Positions 23,762 to 33,720 of a stretch of 64,000 nt of DNA are shown here, one piece after another. The DNA comes from CBETVX01 sp965539935 (lineage in GTDB: Bacteria > Bacillota > Clostridia > Peptostreptococcales > Caminicellaceae), in contig CBETVX010000006.1 in the NCBI GenBank assembly GCA_965539935.1, positions 1 to 64,000 of the forward strand, given 5' to 3'. The position numbers were made by a program, and so were the translations under genes. Every line of letters starts with the position of its first letter. Position 1 is the stretch's first letter. The notes beneath the pieces were generated by a model. The model was not told the origin of the DNA and did no database searches. It saw only the letters and a list, made by a program, of their open reading frames with translations.

Positions 23762-24805
23762 ATGGAAAAGGGAAAAATAAATGTTGGAATTGTTGGAACG
23801 GGATTATATATACCAGAGGGAAGGATGACTGCTAAAGAAATATCTGAAGCAACTAAGGGATACTGGACAGAAGATGCTGTTAAAAATAAACTTGGAATAA
23901 TAGAAAAGCCTATTCCTGGACCCCATGATGGGACACAGGAAATGGGAGTCAAAGCTGGCTTAGATGCATTAAAAAGAACTGGTGTAGATCCAAAGGAAAT
24001 CGATTTAATTTTATGTATAGGGGAAGAGTGGAAGGAATATCCATTGACAACCTCGGGAATCTATATCCAAGAAAAGATTGGAGCAACCAATGCTTGGGCT
24101 ATTGATGTTCAGCAGAGATGTTGTACCACGGTTGCAGCTATGGAGATTGCAAAAAATATGATGATTGCCAGTGATGATATAGATATGGTAATGATTGTAG
24201 GAGGATATAGAAATGGTGACTTTGTAGATTATACCGATAAATCCATGTCAATGATGTACAACCTAGGGGCTGGTGGAGGAGCAATTATTTTAAAGAAAAA
24301 TTATAATAAAAATCTTCTATTAGGTACTCATATTATATCTGATGGTTCACTGGCTAGAGACGCAGGAGTTAAGTATGGAGGTATTGCCAATCCAATAACG
24401 GCAGAAAATTTAGACAAAGCCTATAAATCATTGATGATATTCGATGAAAAACATATGAAAGAAAGGCTAAATGAAGTATCTATGAAGAATTGGTTTTACT
24501 GTATAGATAAAGCCTTTGAAAAATCTGGAATTCCTAAAGAAAAATTAGGATATCTAGCAGTACTACACTTTAAATATTCCATGCATAAATATATGATTCA
24601 AGAATTGGGGCTTACAGAAGAAAATACAATCTACTTAAAACATTTTGGCCATATGGGACAGATAGATCAAATACTATCACTACAATTAGGGCTACAGGAA
24701 GAAAAGATTAAAGATGGAACTATTATTTCTATGATTGCCGCTGGGATTGGATATAGTTGGGCAGCAAACGTTATCAAATGGGGGCCAATGGAGGAAAATA
24801 TTTAG
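23762..24805 (+). CDS. 3-oxoacyl-ACP synthase III-like thiolase-fold enzyme
   Basis: The 347-residue protein has the KASIII/HMG-CoA-synthase fold: start INVGIVGTGLYIPEG, the nucleophile region IDVQQRCCTTVAA with Cys120/Cys121, and His269 in AVLHFKYS. The residue that is Asn in FabH (GNTSAAS) is replaced by His297 in HFGHMGQID, so it is not a standard fatty-acid initiation enzyme. It probably condenses two acyl-thioesters to a beta-keto product, but the substrate is unknown. A GGGGG site precedes the ATG. It lies behind a sigma-54 promoter and before an alpha/beta hydrolase. Confidence 0.87.
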   Translation: MEKGKINVGIVGTGLYIPEGRMTAKEISEATKGYWTEDAVKNKLGIIEKPIPGPHDGTQEMGVKAGLDALKRTGVDPKEIDLILCIGEEWKEYPLTTSGIYIQEKIGATNAWAIDVQQRCCTTVAAMEIAKNMMIASDDIDMVMIVGGYRNGDFVDYTDKSMSMMYNLGAGGGAIILKKNYNKNLLLGTHIISDGSLARDAGVKYGGIANPITAENLDKAYKSLMIFDEKHMKERLNEVSMKNWFYCIDKAFEKSGIPKEKLGYLAVLHFKYSMHKYMIQELGLTEENTIYLKHFGHMGQIDQILSLQLGLQEEKIKDGTIISMIAAGIGYSWAANVIKWGPMEENI

Positions 24806-24955
24806 AGTGCTGATTTTAGAGATTAGTTGAGAGATAGAATAATTGCAAAGTATCTAACAGATTTACTTTAAGATGGTTTTACTATATAGATTGGAATAAA
24901 AGACAATAACTATATCATTAATGATATGGTAAAATATACAAAAAGGGGGGCCAAT

Positions 24956-25852
24956 ATGTCAAGGAAAGTAAAGTTAAAGAAAGTTGAATTATCTAATGGT
25001 GAAACATTAGGGTATAGAGAAACAGTTGAGGGGGAAAAGGTATTATTACTGATTCATGGCAATATGACATCCTCAAAGCATTGGGACATACTAATAGATA
25101 AATTGCCAGAGGAATATAAGGTTTATGCAATTGACCTTAGAGGTTTTGGAATATCTACATATAATAAATCCATCAATGGCTTAAAGGATTTTTCGGAAGA
25201 TGTAAAACTTTTTGTAGATGCTATAGGGCTTAAAAAGTTTAGTGTAGCAGGATGGTCAACAGGTGGAGGCGTAGCTATGCAGTTTGCAGCAGACTATCCA
25301 GAACTAGTAGAAAAGCTTATATTAATAGAATCAGTTGGTATTAAAGGATATCCAATGTTTAAAAAAGATGAAAAGGGACAGCCGATACCAGGACAGTTGC
25401 TGAAGACCCGTGAAGAGATTGCTAAAGATCCTATCCAAGTACTTCCTATATTAAAGGCCTATGCTAATAGAGATAAAGAGACATTAAAAAATATATGGAA
25501 TATGTCAATATACACCCATAATAAACCAACTGAAGAGAAATATGAAGAATATCTGAATGATATGTTAACACAAAGAAACTTAGTAGATGTGGACTACGGA
25601 TTACTAACATTTAATATTTCAGATGAGAGTAATGGTGTGTCAGATGGAACAGGAGATGTATATAAAATAAAAGCACCTACATTAATAATCCAAGGGGATA
25701 GGGATGTAGTTATTCCTAGGAATATAGGAGAGGAAATTGCTAAAGCAATAGGTGATAATGGTAGGCTAGAAATATTAGAAAACTGTGGTCACTCTCCATT
25801 AATAGACTGTTTAGATAGACTTACTAAGCTAATTGTAGACTATATTGACTAA
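24956..25852 (+). CDS. alpha/beta hydrolase
   Basis: The 298-residue protein has a complete catalytic set: oxyanion turn LLIHGNMTSSKHWD, nucleophile elbow AGWSTGGG, acid in IQGDRDVVIP and base in ENCGHSPL. The frame opens at 24926, but ATG 24956 follows AAGGGGGG at a good distance. It starts 150 bases after the KASIII-like gene with no terminator between them, so the two probably share the sigma-54 transcript. It could hydrolyse the keto-thioester or another product made by its neighbour; this is inference. Confidence 0.9.
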   Translation: MSRKVKLKKVELSNGETLGYRETVEGEKVLLLIHGNMTSSKHWDILIDKLPEEYKVYAIDLRGFGISTYNKSINGLKDFSEDVKLFVDAIGLKKFSVAGWSTGGGVAMQFAADYPELVEKLILIESVGIKGYPMFKKDEKGQPIPGQLLKTREEIAKDPIQVLPILKAYANRDKETLKNIWNMSIYTHNKPTEEKYEEYLNDMLTQRNLVDVDYGLLTFNISDESNGVSDGTGDVYKIKAPTLIIQGDRDVVIPRNIGEEIAKAIGDNGRLEILENCGHSPLIDCLDRLTKLIVDYID

Positions 25853-25885
25853 TGAAGAATAGAATATGAACCCTAAAGCTACTAT

Positions 25886-25920
25886 AAAGGATGCTTATTA
25901 TAAGTATCCTTTCTTTATTT
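25886..25920 (+). terminator. terminator after the hydrolase
   Basis: AAAGGATGCTTA pairs with TAAGTATCCTTT (one G-T pair), with TCTTTATTT following. Confidence 0.8.
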
Positions 25921-25991
25921 GATTAAAGGAAGTGAATAGGTATTAGATTATTTCCATATAAAACTTTATAAAATTAAGTATTAATAAAGAC

Positions 25992-26020
25992 TTGACATAG
26001 AAATACTGTTATGATAACAT
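25992..26020 (+). promoter_or_regulatory. rpoBC promoter
   Basis: TTGACA (25992-25997) and TAACAT (26015-26020) are 17 bases apart. Confidence 0.8.
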
Positions 26021-26026
26021 TGTAAA

Positions 26027-26351
26027 ATGCCATAAGAGTGTACTTTTGTATTGATTGTATAAAAAAACTTGATTTGGAGATAATACATAGGTAATGTCTA
26101 GTAAAAATTAAGTTTTTAGTAAAAACTCTTTAGATTACTATAACAAAGGTATTTATATATAAAATACTTTTGTTCAATATATATTCAATAAACCAAATAA
26201 AAAAGTCTTCAATTTGAATTGAAGATTCTAAAGGTTAACTTTTTATAACCCATTATGGAAATTATATTTCATAATAATATGGAATTAAAAATAATTTCCT
26301 ATGAGTTGTTGTAAAAAGGATTTGTTAAAGTAGACTTTTTTATTTTACTAT
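26027..26351 (+). promoter_or_regulatory. long structured leader of rpoB
   Basis: About 340 bases lie between the -10 box and rpoB. They hold several hairpins: AGTTTTT/AAAAACT (26111-26127), a 13-bp stem at 26142-26154/26162-26174, and TCTTCAAT/ATTGAAGA at 26206-26225. No ORF with a ribosome-binding site was seen. It may be a processing or control region. Confidence 0.6.
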
Positions 26352-26367
26352 AAGGGGTGAATAATGA

Positions 26368-29300
26368 ATGCCACATCCTATTCAGGTCGGCAAAAACACA
26401 CGAATGAGCTTTGCAAAAATCGATGAAGTTACTGAAATGCCAAACCTCATCGAGATTCAAAAAGAGTCATACAAATGGTTCTTAGAACAAGGGTTAATGG
26501 AAGCTTTCAATGATATTACACCTATACAAGATTATACTGGTAATCTTATTCTAGAATTTGTTAGTTATTCATTAGATGGAGAACCTAAGTATGATCAAGA
26601 AGAATGTAAAGAAAGAGATGTAACATATGCAGTGCCACTTAAAGTAAAAGTACGATTTATCAACAAGGAAACTGGAGAAGTAAAAGAACAAGAGGTTTTC
26701 ATGGGTGATTTCCCACTGATGACCGATAAAGGTACTTTTATAATAAATGGAGCTGAAAGAGTTATAGTAAGTCAGCTAGTAAGATCTCCAGGGCCCTACT
26801 ATGACAGACAAATAGATAAAGCAGGAAGAGAATTGTTTTCAACAACAGTTATACCTAATAGAGGTGCGTGGCTTGAATACGAAACAGATTCTAACAGAAT
26901 AGTTTCTGTTAGAATCGACAGAACAAGGAAACTTCCATTCACAGTATTTGTAAGAGCATTAGGTTACGGAACAGATCAGGAAATTATTAACTTATTTGGA
27001 GAAGATGAAAGACTTACAAGAACACTAGATAAGGATAACACAAAAAACCAAGAAGAAGGTCTAATTGAAGTATATAAAAAACTAAGACCAGGTGAACCGC
27101 CTACAGTAGATAGTGCAAACAATCTGATTAATTCTCTATTTTTTGATCCTAAAAGATATGATTTAGCCAAAGTAGGTAGATATAAATATAATAAAAAGCT
27201 GGGGCTTTCAGATAGAATAACTAATGTGGTTGCAGCTGAGGATATTGTAGATATAAACACTGGTGAAATTTTAGTAGAAAAAGATCAAAAAATAGATAGA
27301 AAAACTGCAGTTGAAATTGAGGACTCAGGTATCAAATCCGTACTAGTTTATGGTGAAGATGAAAGAGTCGTAAAAGTAATAGGAAATAATTTTGTAGATA
27401 TAAAAGCTCATATTAACTTTAATGTTGATGAGTTGAATATCAATGAAAAGGTACATTACCCAGTTTTAAAAGAAATACTAGATGCCTATGAAAGCGAAGA
27501 AGAAATTAAAGAAGCTATTAAGGATAGGATAAAAGAGCTTATACCAAAGCATATTACTAAAGATGATATTATAGCTACTATGAGTTATATTTTAAATCTT
27601 CCCTATGGCATTGGTAATGTTGATGACATAGACCATTTAGGAAATAGAAGATTAAGATCCGTTGGAGAACTTCTTCAAAATCAATTTAGAATTGGTTTGT
27701 CTAGAATGGAAAGAGTAGTTAAAGAAAGAATGACTATTCAAGATATGGAAGCTATAACTCCACAGGCTCTAATTAATATTAGACCAGTTGCAGCAGCTAT
27801 CAAAGAATTTTTCGGTAGCAGTCAGTTATCACAATTCATGGATCAAACAAACCCTCTTTCAGAACTTACCCATAAAAGGAGACTATCGGCATTAGGTCCA
27901 GGTGGATTGTCTAGGGAGAGAGCGGGCTTTGAAGTAAGGGACGTTCATAATTCTCACTATGGTAGAATGTGTCCAATAGAAACGCCTGAAGGACCAAATA
28001 TCGGTCTTATTAACTCATTAAGTACCTATGCTAGGGTAAACGAATATGGATTTATCGAAGCACCATATAGAAGAGTAGATAAGGAAAAAGGTGTAGTTAC
28101 TAATGAAATAGACCATTTAACTGCCGATGAAGAAGAAAAGTTCATTTTCTGTCAAGCAAATGAGCCATTAGATGAAGAAGGTAGATTTATAAATAAAAGG
28201 GTAATAGCAAGGATTAGAGGCGGAGATATTGACGTTGTACCAAGTTCAGAAGTAGATTATATGGATGTATCTCCAAGACAAATAGTTTCAGTTGCTACGG
28301 CTATGATTCCTTTCCTTGAAAACGATGATGCCAACAGAGCCTTGATGGGTTCAAACATGCAACGTCAGGCAGTACCACTAGTAAAACCTGATTCTCCTAT
28401 TATAGGGACAGGTATGGAATACGCAGCAGCTAAGGATTCGGGAACGGTTATAGTAGCTAAAAATGATGGAATAGTAGATAAAGTAACTGCTGACGAAATA
28501 GTTATAAAAAGAGATTCCGATGGTGGAAAAGACCATTATAAAATACTTAAGTTTAAACGTTCTAACCAAGGAACTTGTATAAACCAAAGACCTTTAGTTG
28601 ATAGAGGTGAAAAGATTAAAGCTGGAGATATAATTGCCGATGGTCCATCAACTGACAATGGAGAAATAGCTCTAGGGCAGAACCTGTTAGTTGGTTTTAT
28701 GACTTGGGAAGGATATAACTATGAGGATGCTATTCTTTTAAGTGAAGAGTTAGTTATCAATGACGTATTAAGTTCAATTCATATTGAAGAATACGAAGCA
28801 GAAGCAAGGGATACTAAACTAGGACCTGAAGAAATAACAAGGGATATACCTAATGTTGGAGAAGATGCCCTTAAGAACCTGGATGAAAGAGGTATAATCA
28901 GAGTAGGTGCTGAAGTAGTTTCTGGAGATATACTTGTTGGAAAAGTAACTCCTAAGGGAGAAACTGAACTTACTGCTGAAGAAAGATTACTTAGAGCAAT
29001 ATTTGGAGAAAAGGCTAGAGAAGTTAGAGATACATCCCTTAGAGTGCCCCATGGTGAATCAGGTATTATAGTAGATGTTAAAGTATTTACCAGGGAAAAT
29101 GGAGATGAACTACCTCCAGGAGTAAATATTTTAGTTAGGGTATATATTGCCAAGAAGAGAAAGATTAACGTTGGGGACAAAATGGCCGGACGACATGGTA
29201 ATAAAGGTGTTATTTCTAGAATATTACCGGTTGAAGATATGCCATTCTTAGAAGATGGAACTCCACTACAAGTAATTCTTAACCCACTAGGTGTACCTTC

Positions 29301-30021
29301 CCGTATGAACATAGGGCAGGTGCTTGAAGTACATTTAGGGTTAGCAGCTAAAAAATTAGGATGGAAAGTAGCTACTCCAGTATTTGATGGAGCTAGGGAA
29401 CGTGACATAATGGAACTTCTTGAAGAATGTGGATATCCATCAGATGGGAAATTACAACTTTATGATGGAAGAACAGGAGCCCCATTTGATAATCGTGTTA
29501 CAGTTGGATATATGTACATGTTAAAACTTCACCATCTTGTAGATGATAAAATCCATGCAAGAAGTACAGGTCCATATTCATTAGTAACACAACAACCCCT
29601 TGGAGGTAAAGCTCAATTTGGTGGTCAAAGATTTGGTGAGATGGAGGTTTGGGCCCTTGAAGCCTATGGTGCAGCCCATACCCTTCAAGAAATATTAACT
29701 GTTAAGTCCGATGATGTTGTTGGACGTGTAAAGACTTACGAGGCCATTGTTAAAGGCGAAAATATTCCTGAACCAGGAATACCAGAATCCTTCAAGGTAC
29801 TTATAAAAGAATTACAAAGTTTATCATTAGATGTCAAAGTCTTATCAGAGAATGAGGCTGAGATAGAGATTAAAGAAGACGATGAAGATGATATAGATGA
29901 AGTTGATAGCTTAATGGAAAGTGATTATGCTATAAATGGAAATGAAGAAAATAAGAAAAAAGAGTATTATGAAAATGCCTATAATAATGACGATAAAGAT
30001 AATGACTATGATGAAGAGTAA
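26368..30021 (+). CDS. rpoB: DNA-directed RNA polymerase subunit beta
   Basis: RpoB forms half of the RNA polymerase active cleft. The 1217-residue protein has the rifampicin-pocket segment SSQLSQFMDQTNPLSELTHK with wild-type Asp and His residues, the HNSHYGRMCPIETPEGPNIG block, and the MAGRHGNKG motif of the catalytic region. The C-terminal 50 residues form a highly acidic and then Asn/Asp/Lys-rich tail (EDDEDDIDEVD), longer than in many relatives. An out-of-frame ATG four bases earlier is not the start. AAGGGGTG precedes the ATG; rpoC follows after 44 bases. Confidence 0.98.
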   Translation: MPHPIQVGKNTRMSFAKIDEVTEMPNLIEIQKESYKWFLEQGLMEAFNDITPIQDYTGNLILEFVSYSLDGEPKYDQEECKERDVTYAVPLKVKVRFINKETGEVKEQEVFMGDFPLMTDKGTFIINGAERVIVSQLVRSPGPYYDRQIDKAGRELFSTTVIPNRGAWLEYETDSNRIVSVRIDRTRKLPFTVFVRALGYGTDQEIINLFGEDERLTRTLDKDNTKNQEEGLIEVYKKLRPGEPPTVDSANNLINSLFFDPKRYDLAKVGRYKYNKKLGLSDRITNVVAAEDIVDINTGEILVEKDQKIDRKTAVEIEDSGIKSVLVYGEDERVVKVIGNNFVDIKAHINFNVDELNINEKVHYPVLKEILDAYESEEEIKEAIKDRIKELIPKHITKDDIIATMSYILNLPYGIGNVDDIDHLGNRRLRSVGELLQNQFRIGLSRMERVVKERMTIQDMEAITPQALINIRPVAAAIKEFFGSSQLSQFMDQTNPLSELTHKRRLSALGPGGLSRERAGFEVRDVHNSHYGRMCPIETPEGPNIGLINSLSTYARVNEYGFIEAPYRRVDKEKGVVTNEIDHLTADEEEKFIFCQANEPLDEEGRFINKRVIARIRGGDIDVVPSSEVDYMDVSPRQIVSVATAMIPFLENDDANRALMGSNMQRQAVPLVKPDSPIIGTGMEYAAAKDSGTVIVAKNDGIVDKVTADEIVIKRDSDGGKDHYKILKFKRSNQGTCINQRPLVDRGEKIKAGDIIADGPSTDNGEIALGQNLLVGFMTWEGYNYEDAILLSEELVINDVLSSIHIEEYEAEARDTKLGPEEITRDIPNVGEDALKNLDERGIIRVGAEVVSGDILVGKVTPKGETELTAEERLLRAIFGEKAREVRDTSLRVPHGESGIIVDVKVFTRENGDELPPGVNILVRVYIAKKRKINVGDKMAGRHGNKGVISRILPVEDMPFLEDGTPLQVILNPLGVPSRMNIGQVLEVHLGLAAKKLGWKVATPVFDGARERDIMELLEECGYPSDGKLQLYDGRTGAPFDNRVTVGYMYMLKLHHLVDDKIHARSTGPYSLVTQQPLGGKAQFGGQRFGEMEVWALEAYGAAHTLQEILTVKSDDVVGRVKTYEAIVKGENIPEPGIPESFKVLIKELQSLSLDVKVLSENEAEIEIKEDDEDDIDEVDSLMESDYAINGNEENKKKEYYENAYNNDDKDNDYDEE

Positions 30022-30065
30022 ATCAATTAATTCACATATTCTAATAAAGAAGGGAGAGAAACTCC

Positions 30066-33000
30066 TTGTTCGAACTTAATAGCTTTGACTCAATAAGGAT
30101 CGGATTAGCTTCACCTGAAAAAATAAGATTATGGTCAAAGGGAGAAGTTAAGAAACCAGAAACTATTAACTATCGTACACTTAAACCAGAAAAGGAAGGG
30201 CTTTTCTGTGAGAAAATATTTGGTCCTACAAAGGACTGGGAATGTCACTGTGGTAAATATAAAAGGGTTAGATACAAAGGTGTAATATGTGATAGATGTG
30301 GTGTGGAAGTTACAAAATCTAAAGTTAGACGTGAAAGAATGGGGCATATTGAGCTTGCTGCCCCAGTTTCACACATCTGGTATTTTAAAGGAATACCAAG
30401 TAGAATGGGTATACTATTGGATATGTCTCCAAGATCCTTGGAGAAAGTTCTATACTTTGCATCATATATTGTAATTGACCCAGGCAACACATCCCTAAGT
30501 GAAAAACAGCTTCTTACTGAAAAGGAGTATAAAGAATATAGAGATAAGTTTGGTAATGAATTTAAAGCAGCAATGGGTGCTGAAGCCATAAAAGAAATAC
30601 TACAAAAGATAGATCTTGATAAACTTTCTAAGGAACTTAGAATAAAACTTAAAGAAAGTTCCGGTCAAAAGAAAGTTAGGACAATAAGAAGACTTGAAGT
30701 AGTTGAAGCCTTTAGAACGTCAGGAAATAAGCCGGAGTGGATGATACTGGATGTTATACCTGTAATACCACCGGATTTAAGACCTATGGTTCAACTTGAT
30801 GGTGGACGTTTTGCTACATCGGACTTAAATGATTTATATAGAAGAGTAATTAATAGGAATAATAGATTAAAAAGACTTTTAGAACTAGGTGCTCCAGATA
30901 TAATCGTTAGAAACGAAAAGAGAATGCTTCAAGAAGCCGTGGATGCACTAATAGATAATGGTAGAAGAGGTCGACCTGTAACTGGTCCAGGAAATAGACC
31001 ATTAAAATCTCTTTCAGACATGCTTAAAGGTAAGCAAGGTAGATTTCGTCAAAACCTATTAGGTAAGCGTGTTGACTATTCAGGACGTTCTGTTATAGTA
31101 GTTGGACCAGAACTTAAGTTTTATCAATGTGGATTACCAAAGAAAATGGCATTAGAATTATTTAAGCCCTTTGTTATGAAGAAACTTGTGGAAGATGGAT
31201 ATGTTCACAATATAAAAAGTGCAAAAAGAATGGTAGAAAGAGTTAAGCCTGGAGTATGGGATGTTCTTGAAGAAGTTATTAAAGAACACCCAGTGCTATT
31301 AAACCGTGCCCCTACTCTACATAGATTAGGTATTCAGGCCTTTGAACCGGTACTAGTTGAAGGAAAAGCCATAAGACTTCATCCCCTAGTATGTACAGCT
31401 TACAATGCTGACTTTGACGGTGACCAAATGGCGGTACACGTACCACTTACTGTAGAAGCTCAAGCTGAGGCTAGATTCTTGATGTTATCCGTTAATAATA
31501 TCCTTGCACCAAAGGATGGATCACCTATAACTACACCTACTCAGGATATGGTATTAGGTAGTTACTACCTAACTATAGAAATTGAAGGTGAGCCAGGAGA
31601 AGGTAAGGTATTTAAGGACTACGAAGAAATGCTTATGGCCTATGAAAATGGCATGGTGGGAATACATGCTAGAGTTAAAGTTAGAGTAAGGCTACATGAA
31701 GATGATCCAGGAAAATTAGTTGAAAGTACTGTAGGAAGATTCATTTTCAATGAGAATATTCCACAAAACTTAGGATTTGTAGATAGAAGCAAGGATAAGT
31801 ATGCATTAGAAATAGATACTTTAGTAGATAAAAAGTTCTTAGGAAAAATAATCGATAGATGTTTTAGAAAACATGGAAATACCATAACTGCTAACATGCT
31901 TGACCACATTAAATCCCTAGGATTTAAATTCTCAACCCGTGGAGCAGTAACTATAAGTGTATCTGATATGGATATACCTAAAGAAAAGGAAGAACTGATT
32001 TCTGAGGCTGAAGAAAAGGTAGATAAATACAAAAAAGCCTATAGAAGAGGTTTAATATCTGACGAAGAAAGATACGAAAATGTTATTAAAACATGGCAAG
32101 AAACTACAAATAAAGTAACCGACGCCCTAATGAATGGATTAGGAAGGTTAAACAACGTATTTATCATGGCCCATTCAGGTGCCAGAGGTAGTAAAAACCA
32201 AATAAGACAGCTTGCAGGTATGCGTGGACTTATGGCAAATGCTACTGGACATACCGTTGAGATACCTATTACATCAAACTTCCGTGAAGGACTTTCAGTG
32301 CTAGAATACTTTATTTCCACAACTGGTGCTAGAAAGGGTCTTGCAGATACAGCCTTAAGAACAGCTGACTCAGGATACCTAACAAGAAGATTAGTTGATG
32401 TAAGTCAAGATGTAATTATAAGAGAAGAAGATTGTGGAACTGATGAAGGTTCATACGTAGAAGCCTTTATGGATGGTAAAGAGGAAATAGAACCATTATT
32501 CGATAGAATAGCAGGAAGATATGCATTAGAAGATATTAAACACCCAGAAACAGGTGAAGTTATAGTTAAGGCAAATGAAATGATTACCGACGATGATGCT
32601 GAAATAATAATTGAAGCAGGAATTAAAAGAGTTAAAATTAGAACTGTTTTAAATTGTAAATCAAAGCATGGTGTATGTGCTAAATGTTATGGTAAAAACC
32701 TTGCTACAGGAAAATCAGTTAATGTAGGTGAAGCAGTAGGTATTATTGCAGCACAATCAATCGGCGAGCCAGGTACTCAGCTTACAATGAGAACATTCCA
32801 TACAGGTGGGGTAGCAGGTGCCGATATTACACAAGGTTTACCAAGGGTAGAAGAATTATTTGAAGCCCGTAAACCTAAAGGATTAGCAATTATATCTGAA
32901 ATAGATGGAAGAGTAAGTATAAAGGATACGAAAAAGAGAAGAGAAATTACAGTTGCTTCTGATGATGGAGAAGCAAAAACTTATCAAATAGCCTATGGTT

Positions 33001-33590
33001 CAAGAATTAAGGTTAGAGAAGGACAGTATATTAAAGCTGGGGATGAACTAACTGAAGGTTCAGTAAATCCACACGATATACTTAAAATAAAAGGCGCTCA
33101 AGGTGTTGAAGAATATCTTACTAAAGAAGTGCAAAGAGTTTATAGAATGCAAGGTGTTGATATAAACGATAAGCATATTGAAGTTATTGTAAAGCAAATG
33201 ATGTCTAGAGTAAAAATTGAAGACCAAGGAGATACAGATCTTCTACCAGGTGGATTAGTAAGTCTTTATGATTTTGAACAAGAAAACAAAAAGGTAGAAG
33301 AAGCAGGTGGAAAACCAGCAACTGCTAAGAGAGTATTGCTTGGTATAACTAAGGCATCCCTTGCTACAGAATCTTTCCTTTCAGCGGCATCCTTCCAGGA
33401 GACTACAAGGGTATTAACTGAAGCTGCTATAAAAGGAAAGGTAGATAAGCTGTTAGGATTAAAAGAAAATGTAATAATTGGTAAGCTAATTCCAGCTGGT
33501 ACTGGAATGAAAAGATATAAAAATATAGCGTTAGACACTGAAGTAGAAGAAAATAATGAGTCTGATATTGAAAATGTAGAGCTACAATAA
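30066..33590 (+). CDS. rpoC: DNA-directed RNA polymerase subunit beta'
   Basis: RpoC supplies the catalytic magnesium site: NADFDGDQMAVH is present. The N-terminal zinc site is formed by CHCGKYKRVRYKGVICDRCG, a second zinc site by CKSKHGVCAKCYG, and the bridge-helix region and trigger loop by GEAVGIIAAQSIGEPGTQLTMR-like sequence (shown in parts). The protein has 1174 residues. Translation starts at a TTG, with AAGGGAG upstream. The C-terminus ends in an acidic tail. Confidence 0.98.
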   Translation: MFELNSFDSIRIGLASPEKIRLWSKGEVKKPETINYRTLKPEKEGLFCEKIFGPTKDWECHCGKYKRVRYKGVICDRCGVEVTKSKVRRERMGHIELAAPVSHIWYFKGIPSRMGILLDMSPRSLEKVLYFASYIVIDPGNTSLSEKQLLTEKEYKEYRDKFGNEFKAAMGAEAIKEILQKIDLDKLSKELRIKLKESSGQKKVRTIRRLEVVEAFRTSGNKPEWMILDVIPVIPPDLRPMVQLDGGRFATSDLNDLYRRVINRNNRLKRLLELGAPDIIVRNEKRMLQEAVDALIDNGRRGRPVTGPGNRPLKSLSDMLKGKQGRFRQNLLGKRVDYSGRSVIVVGPELKFYQCGLPKKMALELFKPFVMKKLVEDGYVHNIKSAKRMVERVKPGVWDVLEEVIKEHPVLLNRAPTLHRLGIQAFEPVLVEGKAIRLHPLVCTAYNADFDGDQMAVHVPLTVEAQAEARFLMLSVNNILAPKDGSPITTPTQDMVLGSYYLTIEIEGEPGEGKVFKDYEEMLMAYENGMVGIHARVKVRVRLHEDDPGKLVESTVGRFIFNENIPQNLGFVDRSKDKYALEIDTLVDKKFLGKIIDRCFRKHGNTITANMLDHIKSLGFKFSTRGAVTISVSDMDIPKEKEELISEAEEKVDKYKKAYRRGLISDEERYENVIKTWQETTNKVTDALMNGLGRLNNVFIMAHSGARGSKNQIRQLAGMRGLMANATGHTVEIPITSNFREGLSVLEYFISTTGARKGLADTALRTADSGYLTRRLVDVSQDVIIREEDCGTDEGSYVEAFMDGKEEIEPLFDRIAGRYALEDIKHPETGEVIVKANEMITDDDAEIIIEAGIKRVKIRTVLNCKSKHGVCAKCYGKNLATGKSVNVGEAVGIIAAQSIGEPGTQLTMRTFHTGGVAGADITQGLPRVEELFEARKPKGLAIISEIDGRVSIKDTKKRREITVASDDGEAKTYQIAYGSRIKVREGQYIKAGDELTEGSVNPHDILKIKGAQGVEEYLTKEVQRVYRMQGVDINDKHIEVIVKQMMSRVKIEDQGDTDLLPGGLVSLYDFEQENKKVEEAGGKPATAKRVLLGITKASLATESFLSAASFQETTRVLTEAAIKGKVDKLLGLKENVIIGKLIPAGTGMKRYKNIALDTEVEENNESDIENVELQ

Positions 33591-33595
33591 TCATA

Positions 33596-33624
33596 TTGAC
33601 ATAACAAGGCTTTGGTGTTAAAAT
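33596..33624 (+). promoter_or_regulatory. promoter for the L7Ae-like gene and str operon
   Basis: TTGACA (33596-33601) and TAAAAT (33619-33624) are 17 bases apart. The -35 box begins six bases after the rpoC stop. Confidence 0.8.
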
Positions 33625-33663
33625 GTTGTAGTGTGCAAATTTAATATAGTGGACTTTTGACTG

Positions 33664-33696
33664 CCTATAGGTCATAGAATAGCTATGATCTATAGG
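33664..33696 (+). promoter_or_regulatory. 14-bp hairpin before the L7Ae-like gene
   Basis: CCTATAGGTCATAG pairs with CTATGATCTATAGG (one G-T pair) around loop AATAG. It ends 12 bases before the ribosome-binding site AAGGAGG. It has no T run, so a role in translation control or RNase III cleavage is more likely than termination. Confidence 0.65.
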
Positions 33697-33720
33697 TGGC
33701 ATAAAAAAGGAGGATACTAT

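Noticed and set aside
28779..29408. Minus-strand open frame of 209 codons inside rpoB
   Set aside because: Shadow of a strongly conserved gene, no start signals and no family resemblance.
33664..33696. Transcription terminator between the promoter and the L7Ae-like gene
   Set aside because: The stem is strong but no T run follows, and the gene directly downstream is part of the same transcript.
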